Below, piece by piece: positions 52,128 through 61,668 of a stretch of DNA of 64,000 bases. Location of the stretch: NCBI GenBank assembly GCA_963921425.1, contig OY992836.1:4541825-4605824 (forward strand), in the 5' to 3' direction. The notes under the pieces are model-generated. The model was given only the letters and a program-made list of their open reading frames with translations, had not been told where the DNA came from and ran no database searches. Origin of the DNA: Dryas octopetala (Eukaryota; Streptophyta; Magnoliopsida; Rosales; Rosaceae). The stretch's first letter is position 1, and the number at the start of each line of letters is the position of its first letter. Made by a program: the position numbers and the translations under genes.

Positions 52128-53566
52128 GCTCTCCCATGTGAGCCAAGCTCTAAGCCAAGCTCCAAGCCGCATGCGCCTCTTCCGTGCAAAAGCTGTCACG
52201 CCCAGCAGAAATGCTTGATTAATCAAGCATTCAGCCATCCAAATGTTGACACGTGGCACCTCTTCTAAATGTCTCCCGCCTCTTTTGCCCGCCTCCTCTT
52301 CTCTCCATAAATGTCTCATCCCAGCCAATTAGTATGTGACACGTGGCGATTCTAGACTCTTCTCACAGCTGCCACCAGCTTTTGTGCTGATCATTCACAT
52401 GACCTAGTCTTTGCCTATTTAAAGGAGTCTTTAGCCCCTCCTTCATATCTTTTCTCTACATTTTAATTTTTTGCCTTTTTCTAGTATTCTCCTAGGATTT
52501 CTCTCTCAAGTCCTTTGGCTATGATGTTTGAGAGAGAATATGAATGTAATTTTCTTGCACTTTTAATTAATAAAACTTTAATTTATGTCTCTCTTTTCTC
52601 TTCTCTTTATATTTTATTTACTTTATACCTTTTATTTTATGTAGTTCTTTTCTTTATGGTTAACTATAATTTATGTCTCTTTTCTCCGAATCTTTTATTT
52701 ACTTTATGCCTTTTATTTTATATAGTTATTTACTTTATGGTTAGTAGTGTTATTTATTTTCTTGTTCTTTAAATTACATGTTTATTTATTTATTTATTTT
52801 TATTTAATATCTAAACTCATGGGTCGTCAATAAACCTGGTAAGGGGGAAGCACCACCTTGAATATTATTAAGTGAGGCATTTATGTTAATTTTTCCCTTA
52901 TTTAAGATCCTACAAGCTCTAGATTTTGATATTAAAATGAGAAAGAGTCTATCTTTCACCCATAATGTCATATATTATGGGTAGTTAGATCTTCTTTCCA
53001 CATTTTAGCTTTATGGTTAATCTTTTAAACACAAACCTTTTTGAGCTCTAGTTGTTCCTTAGTTTTTGGTTCACTTGAGTTACTTAAAAGTTTGTATTTT
53101 CTAAGCAAAATCAAGATCTACCATATAAATTTTCAATTTTTGTGCTCAATTCATATTTATCTTTGTAAGTGGGCATCAAGTACTCTTGGGTGCCTTTTTT
53201 TTTGAGAAATTATTAAAAATCTCACTTAAATATGTTTATAAGTGGTGTAGAACCCTAACCTTGGTTATTATACCATTGTTTAACTTCCAAAACCAAAAAG
53301 TTGTTATTTTCCTTTCTAAATTTTATATTTAAATTCTTGCACCTTTATTTACTTTATTCTCTTTTCATCTACTTTATTTGCCTTTTACTTTAGTTGCATT
53401 TTCTTTTAAGTTGCTTCACAAACCAACAAAATTTTCAAACTAGGTTAGTTTTAAATTAACTTAAGTTTAAGCTTAGTGTATTGTTTTGCATCACTCCTTG
53501 AGATTTGACCTCGTTAGTATACTACTAGACTCGTATATTTGCGAATAAATAAATTTTTACAACAAT
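51568..53566. mobile_element. Solo LTR (1999 bp) with perfect 5-bp target duplication
   Basis: Begins TGTTGAGC and ends TTTTTACAACA. The five bases before it (51563-51567) and after it (53567-53571) are both ATGTG. No internal domain is present, so this is what remains after recombination between two LTRs. The start TGTTGAG, the end ACAACA and the length suggest a gypsy element related to the Athila/Tat group, though the body does not match the LTR at 9163-11702. It contains a long (CT)n run at 52056-52125. Confidence 0.85.
52056..52125. repeat. (CT)n microsatellite in the solo LTR
   Basis: About 35 CT units. The Arg-Glu and Ser-Leu frames across it are repeat products. Confidence 0.95.
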
Positions 53567-53579
53567 GTGCTACAATGAC

Positions 53580-53890
53580 AAGTGTTGAACTAATTAGACA
53601 ATCTCAAACATCTCTGCTTAATGATTATAGGGACAAATTGTACTTATACATCAATGTTGAGCCAATGGAAGGGGCTGATTAGGGTCTGGAAGAATTTCTT
53701 ATCAGCCATAATGCAAGGAGACAAGTATATATTGTACCTGTAAAACATCAAAGTTATGGTCAAATGTGTACAATACAATGGATTATGTGTTGTACGATAG
53801 AGAAATGAAAAAAAGGTTATGGACTTGTTTCGTTCATATACCCAGGGTAGCTTGTCCACCAACTAAGAAACATATTCAACTTTTGGGTAA
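53580..53890 (+). pseudogene. Degenerate coding remnant of unknown family
   Basis: The plus strand reads like protein across a stop and a shift: SLLNDYRDKLYLYINVEP, then EEFLISHNARRQVYIVPV. I do not recognise the family. The solo LTR with its target duplication inserted a few bases upstream, so the matching 5' part may lie before 51567. Confidence 0.35.
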
Positions 53891-55631
53891 TAGCTGAAGG
53901 GTAATTTACGATTTAATTAAACTTGAATGACATGTCAACAATCTTCCATTTCTTGGTAGGATTAGTGTATGGGGTCACGCAGGCACGCACTCATTTTTTT
54001 GGGCTTTGCCCTCTACCAGTTGGCTGTAGAGGTCAAACTCCAGCCCGCTTCTTTGCGCTCTATAATAGTTGCATTCAAAAGGTCAAACTCTAACGCATCC
54101 CAATGTTTATTGTCAACGCAGGTTGAGCAGTAAACTGTGTTGACTTTTCTTCATGGCATATTGTAGACATAGTCACCACTTTTTCACATACGTCTTGATA
54201 TTAGATGAAAGGTCGATCACCCTGATTGTAATATCTAATTTCCTAGAGTGAGTGTTCCTCACATAAGTTTGCGGTACACCACCAACCGCCTTCATGAGTT
54301 GCTGTGGAGTTTAGAAGGATCGAGGTTAGTGCAAATATTTTTTAAAATATTAACAACATAACAAAGCCACACATTATGGCAGGCATGGATTAGAGGTGTC
54401 AACTCATTACAGTTTAATCGTATTGACTTATTTGTCATGCATAGTAAACCAAGAATTTTTCAAAACCCAAAAAGCAGTGGGAAAACATTTAAGGCATCAA
54501 TATTAACTTATGAATTATCTTTACCAGCTCAATCATCATTTGTGTAATAAATGACACAACAAATATTACTTACATCCAACATTATTGCACAATAAACCTC
54601 GTAAAGAATTGAAAAAACCAAGTGAACACATCCATTATGAAACAACATTATCATACATAAACTTAAGACACAATATTAAATGCAGTGTTCAACCATTGTG
54701 GACAACCAATCTTTTACCAACAACAACCTAGACCGCAATGGCAATTTCGACTAATTTACAAACAGCGGCAACTTAATACCCATCAGCAATGTCATAGCAG
54801 TTAATTCTTAAAACAAGTTAAAAACAATTGTGGTTATCCAAGTAGGTCATATAGTTCAATTGCCACAATAAAAACATATACTACAAATAAATTAATTAAA
54901 TATCTTACCTCAAACAAAGGACTTGCTAAATTATACCATACACATAATGCAGCTAAACCAAACACACAACAATAATACACTCAACAAAAAGTTGCAGGGG
55001 CAATATGCCTTATCAGTTAAGCCAAACCATACTGCATGCAATACATTTCTAACTAATGGACAGTTTGAAATCTCTAGCGCTAGAAACATACACAAGCATT
55101 ATTATGAATTCAAGGGGGTTGGGTTCAGTCAGAACACGAATTCAAACAGGTTGGGGTTCAAAGGGGACCCAATATAAACAAATGTGTATTGGGTATTCCA
55201 AATCACACTGTATTTCAGGATTACATATCCAAATAAACAACTTAGTAAGCGCACAAGTGCTTTCATATAGGCATTTTTGAAAAATAATTAACAACATTTC
55301 CAATGTAGGGAGATTTCAAACATATTTTTCGGAGGACCTGCGAAATCTGGACTTACACTAATCGGTTAGCAAGCTATTTGTGGACCTTTCAACTGTTCTC
55401 GTCACTCTGGTCGACCCCTAAGATATATCTATCTTGTCGAATCTCTGTGATTGTTGCAATCTATATGAATCTAGGTTCTAGCTTGTGGGCGAAACCTCAT
55501 CGGCCCTCCACGACGGATGCAGTGTGTATTAATCTAGGTTCAAGCTTATGGGCGATTAGGAGAAATGATTTCTTTGTGGATGAAAAATTTGGATCCTTTA
55601 TGTGGATATTCATCTAAGTGAGAGAGCAAGA
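53891..55631. other. Right interior of the candidate MULE
   Basis: No gene supported. Contains a local duplication around the word AATCTAGGTTC (about 55465 and 55530) near the right terminal repeat. Confidence 0.4.
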
Positions 55632-55803
55632 ATGACATGAGCGGTTGAATTGGTAAAATGAAAGGGGCATTTGGGACTTTGCATGTCCAAAAAGTGCTAT
55701 TTTTACAAATATTAGTGTTGGATGCTAAAATTGTAAACGCGTCATGCAAAGGTGCTAGTGGTGGCTTTAAATAATTATAATACAACAATTTAAGCATCTT
55801 TAT
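55632..55803 (-). repeat. Right terminal inverted repeat of the candidate MULE
   Basis: Reverse complement matches 45031-45197; outer end carries AGCATCTTT. Confidence 0.65.
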
Positions 55804-57299
55804 ACCAAAAGTGAAGTAAACATTGGACAACTAGAGTTTTAGAGCAAGAAAGCTAAGAATTTTGGAAGAGAAAAGGCAGTAAGGTTTGAATTTCATAGCT
55901 TTCTTTTTAAAATTTTTTTTTTTTTTTTTTCTAAAAATGGTTTTGGGGTGTCCAAATCAAATTTCAAAATTTTATTTGAGGTCCCAATTTTCATGTTTTT
56001 GTAATCTAAATTCAAAGTTAGGTTGTTAATATGTTATTCAAACCCCAGGCTTCATTTTATGACTTTAAGTTTGAAAATAATTTGAGGGAAATATCTTCAT
56101 AAAATTATGAAAAATTTTCGGCTGATTCGGACTCTCATATTTGGCCAACGATTTCTCTCAAACTAGAGCTCCATTTTTTAAACCCAATATATGGTTGGAA
56201 AGCTAATTGTATAAGTTTTCCAACGAGTATTTATTTTTCAAATTTCGTTGAGTTTTGATGAATCAAAATTGGTCACATATCTGGCTTCCCGAAATTTCCA
56301 AAATCATGCGTTTTTAATTAAGAAGATGATGAATAGTATTTTATGTTCATGCCCACTCACACCACCGAAGATTGGCGGCGCGTGGGGTTATTTCGGGCAA
56401 GTTCTTTGACCTAATCTCACTATGTTTTTCTTTCTGAATCCAATGGAATTGGTTTCGAGACCATCTGAGACCCGTAGCTATGTGTGCGAATTACACTCTC
56501 GCTTTTTGGAGAGTAAAAGTAAATAGAATATAATCTAATTGGTATTTTTGTATATTTTTATGCACTTGTATGTTTGGATTAGACTCGGAAGTATTGTTAG
56601 AACCTCGAGAAAAGTATTTAAGCACTTGCTAGCTCAGAATCGATCAAGGTAGGGAATAATTGGAGAACTTCTACATTGAAATTTTGACTTTATTAAACTT
56701 TGTGAAAATATTTATTTGTGTGATATTATGTGAATTATATTCTCTCTTATCCTATATGATATATTTGAAATTATATTCGATTAAATTATATTATATTATT
56801 TGCATTTGAGCATGAACATATATATGGAAGTTATTGTGAGAGATTGATTGGGAAAAATGAATTATGAGATTATTGGAAATCTTTGAGTAGTTGAGTCTGA
56901 ACTCTCGGTAGGTACCAGATCTCAAGTCAGCCCAGTGTGCACAAGGTTCTTATTGGGTAATTCGGGACTAGTGATAGGGAGTTGGACACGATGACTAGCA
57001 AAAAGGGAAATTTAGGTTTATGACATTTTGGATGTTAGTCTATATTAAAGCATTCGAGACCACATGCAGTGGTAAAATGCACGGTATGAGACGTGTAGTC
57101 TGTGTGCTTTAATATATAAATTAATGGGATTAGAAATAGTGAAGTTGGCATTGCATCAAACATTATTTATTTTTATCATGTCATAATATGTTACATGTCA
57201 CTTAGTTTAATCTAGTCAATTGTTCATAAGAAGGAATTTCTCTACTAAGTCGTAGTTTTGCTCACCCTTTTATCTAACCTTTGTTTTGCATAAAAGTAA
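55804..57299. other. Decayed repeat sequence, probably part of a gypsy LTR
   Basis: No gene supported. The stretch appears to continue beyond the MITE at 57300-57666 to about 57887, where gtctggggcgtgaca resembles the 3' end of chromovirus-type gypsy LTRs. The left border and target duplication were not found. Confidence 0.3.
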
Positions 57300-57666
57300 G
57301 AGTTAATTACACTTACACCCCGTGAAGTTTATCGTCTTTTCACATACACCTTCTGGGGTTTCAATAATTACACATACACCCCCTGAGGTTTTAAAACTGT
57401 TACATATAACCCCTTATAGTGAAACGAAAATGATGAGAAATTATGCAAAAAAGCATGCTAAGGGATTAAATAGCCTAATAAGATTATTCAAGGTGTAAGG
57501 TCCAACCTAAATACAAATATTTTCTTTTTTATTTATTTATTTTTTCTTTTGTAGGGGTTATATGCAACAGTTTTAAAACCTCAGGGGTGTATGTGTAATT
57601 ATTGAAACCCCAGGGGGTGTATGTGAAAAGACGATAAACCTCAAGAGGTGTAAGTGTAATTAACTC
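57300..57666. mobile_element. Mutator-type MITE with 10-bp target duplication
   Basis: Inverted arms of about 120 bases start GAGTTAATTACACTTACACC on both ends and share ATCGTCTTTTCACATACACC and TTCAATAATTACACATACAC. The element is flanked on both sides by the identical ATAAAAGTAA (57290-57299 and 57667-57676). A 9-10 bp duplication and long terminal repeats point to a Mutator-like element without coding capacity. Confidence 0.9.
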
Positions 57667-58204
57667 ATAAAAGTAATTAGATTCTTTATGGCTAGAAAGG
57701 ACAAGGGTTAGGCGAGCTGAGATTTATAACATAATTTTCGGTGCATATTTGTATAGACTTTGTCCTATTTATAAGAGAAATTGGTTTTGTATTTTAAAAA
57801 GTATTTACTTTAGTTTATTTTATTTTATTTTTAAATCACACTCCGGATTCGAGAAATTTTTACTACCCCTGAGTCTGGGGCGTGACAAGTTCATTGACTC
57901 TTCTAAGGTTTCGATTTATTGTAGTCAGATCTCTCATGTTTCATTATTGAAAGGGTAAATAAACCTATCATTTGAGTCATAAAAAAATTGACTATAAAAA
58001 TAAGAGTCACCATATATGGCACCACATTAGATACACAGTTTTAAATTTTTTACACAATTTTATAACCCTTAGATATAATAACTGTCAACGGTGAAGATGA
58101 GGAGTGTCATGGTGTTTGACTTAAAAAAAAAAATTAAAATATCAATTATCTCTCATATTTTTTAAAAATATAAACTTAATTACTCAAATATATATATATA
58201 TATA

Positions 58205-58590
58205 GAAGTGCTCTAGAACTAACTAGTTAGTAAGATAATACGACACTAATTTTCATTTTTAGCCTACTACATAATATAATTTCATAATCCAAACCGTGTA
58301 TTTTTTATATTCTCATTCAAAGATCATCTTTGCAAAAAAATCAACAAAATCAAAAATCGTTTAGTCAACTATTAGCAAGCTAATTGTGCTTCATGTAAAT
58401 GGACGAACATAAATTTTTCATAATCAAATGGCTAAATGATTTCTGATTTGGTTAATTTTTTGCAAGGTTGATCTTTGAATGAAGACCTAAAATATGAACG
58501 GTTTGGATTATGAGATTACATTGTATAGTGGACTCAAAAAGGTGGTTAGCATCGTATTATCTTACTAACTTATTAGCTCTAGAGCATTTT
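58205..58590. mobile_element. Hairpin MITE flanked by (TA)n, third main copy
   Basis: Arms of about 150 bases: TGCTCTAGA at both ends, GTTAGTAAGATAATACGA, ATTCAAAGATCATC-type core shared with 24741-25115, and a central GACGAACATAAA. A (TA)n tract precedes it (about 58187-58203) and another follows (about 58592-58602). Confidence 0.8.
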
Positions 58591-61160
58591 TGTATATATA
58601 TATCTCACATATGTATATCAAAAATACAAAATTCTCTAGCAAAAACAAAGAAATCCAAAAAACAAAACTCACTTTGTTAATCTCCCTCTCTCACGTCACA
58701 TTTGTTCTTATTTTTCATAGCTCTTTCTTTTTTTTTGGTCACGTTGTTAATAGCGCACACCCTGCACAAAAGGAATTGTTTTTAAGAAAACTCCCAACGT
58801 GATTTCCTAAGGTATAAAGGAAATTTCCATGTTTTTATGACTTTAATTAGGATTTTTTGCTAATGATAAGTGTTTCAATTATCTAAGGATGTTTGTCTTG
58901 TGGTATATTTGGGTTTAGGGATTTTATCATACGTATTGATACGAATTGTTAGACATGTATGTTACTACAAAATGTGGTTTTCTTCTTCTTCAACCTACCT
59001 TGGAAAAAAAGTTGCTTAACCAGTGAAGCCCTTTTTCTTGTTCTTGTTCTATAGTGGAGTGTCTGAAATTCTTCTCCCATCTCCAACAACTTAAAAAAAG
59101 TCTCATCACTCTTATCACCCAATCACCCCACACATACAGGAAGTTCTTAATTTTGAGATTTGCACATCTCTAATTTTAATTTAAAAAAAATATATATATA
59201 AATCCACTTTGGTGGTCTTTAATTATCTTATGTTAGTTCAGTACACAAGAATTCTTAATTATAATAAATTGATACAATTAAATGATAACGGAAAACTCAT
59301 AGTATAGTTCAATGGGAGTATATAGAATGTAATTTTCCCCCTCTCAAATATGCAATTTTTGTTTTAATATTTTCAACTTTTCTGAATTTTTTTATACGAT
59401 TTTCCACTTCTCAGATTGCCTTTGAGTACATTCCTTAGTAACTTAATTTCCCAAATTTTCACTAAAATTAGGTACTTAATGCTTCGAATTTCACTTAACA
59501 TTGTTGGTCGGCACCACACCGATGCTTTTATGTTCACAATTTCTCTTTGATCTCAGAACAACGGGTGAGCACAAATTCGGCACGTCATCAAGTACGTAGT
59601 AAAGTGGTTTTCACGTAGTAGACATTCATGCACATACGACAATTCAATCAACGTGAGTTTGATTTTGACACCAACAAATAGGTTGGTAGTATTACGTATA
59701 ATTTATTGAGAAAAAATTATGGGCCCTAATATTATGTGTCCTAATGACATGGAGTTTATTATTTATACACTTCATTTTTAATTTTCCACATTAGTTAAGA
59801 TTTTGACTTAACTATAAAATATATAGAAAATTAGGATTAAATATCAAATTCTAATAATTTTTTGGTATAACATGAAGAAAATATAATATTTTAATTGAAC
59901 TACCAAATTTAAATGTAGTTTTTTAGATTAGGTCACAAACATGTTGGCCCCTTTGATTTGAGCTTTTTCCATTTGACATTTTTGTCCTTTGGCCTACATA
60001 TGATGGGTGTTAGTTAAAATTTATAAGGGTTTGACAAAATTTCCCTTGAGGCTTTTATATTATCTTGAAAATTTGCTAATGTAGTCTCAATTTCACATTT
60101 AGTTGTGTCTGTACGACACTCACAACTTCAAATTTAGTTGGGACTGAACAACAGTCACATCTAAGTTGTGAGACAGTCACAGTTAAGTTGTAACTTAATT
60201 TAATTTTTTTTAGAGAAATTATACTACAATATTGTATAAATAGAGGTTAAAATAATACTTTTACTCAAAATAATACATAGTATAGTGGTGTGAGTTGTCT
60301 TTTTCAATTTACCAAGACAATCACAGTTAAGTTGTGACTGAATTGATTTTTTTTTTAATACAATATAGTATAAATTAATATAATATTTGTGATGTAATAT
60401 TATTTTTATTTTTTTATTGTAGTGGCATGTGATGTAATATTTGTAAATTCTAATACTTTTTACTTTATTATTTTGTTTGACTTTTCAACTAGTATCTAAT
60501 CTAAAATACTATTTAATTTTAGTACATAAACTAAAAAGTTATTGAAATTTAGTAGTTAAAATCAATAGACCTTAAAATATATATATATATATATATACAC
60601 AATTATTATCAGATAAAAACAAACAGCCCATTTTCATATACATTTTTAAAAATTATTATTAGAAAGTTATTCCCCATAATTATTAGATGATTAATATTGT
60701 GTAAAACCCAAAGGGGGGGGCTATGCACACCACCCTTTTGTGCTGAGTTCACCACCCTTGCTGAGTTCACCACCCCCATGTATAATTTTTTTAATTTTTA
60801 CTGAGTTAACCATCCTAAAATGACAAAAATACCTCTAATTTCACAAAATACATCATTTTTACTATCTAAACCCACCTACCCCACCCAAACAAACACCCCA
60901 CCAGTATACCCCACCCTTGCCTACCCGCAGACCCCACCCCCGCCTACACACCACCAGTCGCCGGTCCTCCCCGCCGTCGCCGTTCCTCCCCGCCGTCGCC
61001 AGTCCTCCCCTCCACCGCCGATTCCTCCTCTGCAATTTCAGGTGGTTCCTCCTCTGCCAACACTGAAATTTTCGGGTTTAGGTTTGTGTAATGCATTAAT
61101 ATATATATTTGGCGTTCCAATTACACAGATATGTGATATTTTAGAGAAATTAGAATGAGA
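58591..61160. other. AT-rich intergenic sequence with short repeats
   Basis: No gene supported. A motif of the type CACAGTTAAGTTGTGACTG recurs at about 60100-60340. A (TA)n tract lies at about 60579-60597. A pair of TGCTGAGTTCACCACCC repeats lies at about 60741-60775. The frame at 60820-61158 is a proline-rich product of C-rich sequence. Confidence 0.45.
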
Positions 61161-61206
61161 TTTTGAAAGTGGGTGTCTGCAAAATAGGAACTGATTTCGA
61201 ATTTCA

Positions 61207-61561
61207 TTCGGTATTGGTGTACCGAAATTTCTTAACTTGTTCGGAAGTATACTGTCGAATTATTTCAAAATATTCAACAGTATACTTCCGAACAGAATTT
61301 GGTGGAAATGTGTTTACAAATTCATTCGGTAGTTCAGTTCTGAATTATTTACATTCATTCGGTAGATATCCTCCGAAATATCAAATGTCATTCGATGGGT
61401 CTCTGTCGAATGAATATATTGATTTAACTGTTGTTGGTTCCATTCGACGGGCATCTGTCGAAACATTGATATATGTTCGGTGGGTGTCTGTCGAATGGAT
61501 CTTAATATTTCGGTGGACATCTACCGAATAGATCTGAAATTTTCGGTAGACATCTGCCGAA
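61207..61561. repeat. Regularly spaced array of ten 20-nt near-palindromes
   Basis: Units start at 61207, 61240, 61273, 61325, 61358, 61391, 61443, 61476, 61509 and 61542. Each is exactly 20 nt, starts TTC and ends GAA (for example TTCGGTAGACATCTGCCGAA). Start-to-start distances are 33, 33, 52, 33, 33, 52, 33, 33, 33, so spacers are 13 nt, or 32 nt twice. Spacer sequences differ. A degenerate extra unit may lie at 61161-61184. The array ends 108 bases before the start codon of the PMD pseudogene. Confidence 0.9.
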
Positions 61562-61668
61562 TGACATGAATATAAAATATTTTTACATACACTTTTCTCT
61601 TATTCTATATTTCATGATAACTTATATTCTCTGTATTCTAAACATGATTTCAATTTTTGAATATAAGT

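Larger units (their letters stand above)
45031..55803. mobile_element. Candidate Mutator-like element, about 10.8 kb, with captured F-box fragments
   Basis: The stretch 45031-45197 matches the reverse complement of 55632-55803. The best part is about 135 bases at roughly four fifths identity, including TTTCATTTTACCAATTCAAC, CACTAGCAC-type and AAAGATGCT outer motifs. Long terminal inverted repeats of this size, an insertion just upstream of a gene, and gene fragments inside fit a Mutator-like (Pack-MULE type) element. I found no transposase and no clear 9-bp target duplication; the left border lies in an A-rich run. The two ends could instead be separate elements of one family. Nested inside are an LTR-like insertion (48285-48915) and a solo LTR (51568-53566). 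Confidence 0.5.

Noticed and set aside
51876..52328. Frame with a long Arg-Glu run
   Set aside because: Product of the (CT)n microsatellite in the solo LTR.
55804..57887. Second solo LTR ending at gggcgtgaca
   Set aside because: The 3' end looks right, but no start and no matching 5-bp duplication (agttc) could be found, so it was only described as a remnant.
60820..61158. Proline-rich 112-codon frame upstream of the hairpin array
   Set aside because: C-rich low complexity, no homology recognised, no splice or promoter support.
61163..61531. Frame across the hairpin array, possibly an 11-residue repeat protein
   Set aside because: The 33-bp period keeps the frame, but the 11-residue units are not conserved as protein; conservation lies in the DNA palindromes.
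61207..61561. CRISPR array
   Set aside because: Repeat-spacer geometry is superficially similar, but this is a plant nuclear sequence, repeats are only 20 nt and variable, spacers 13 nt, and no cas genes exist.
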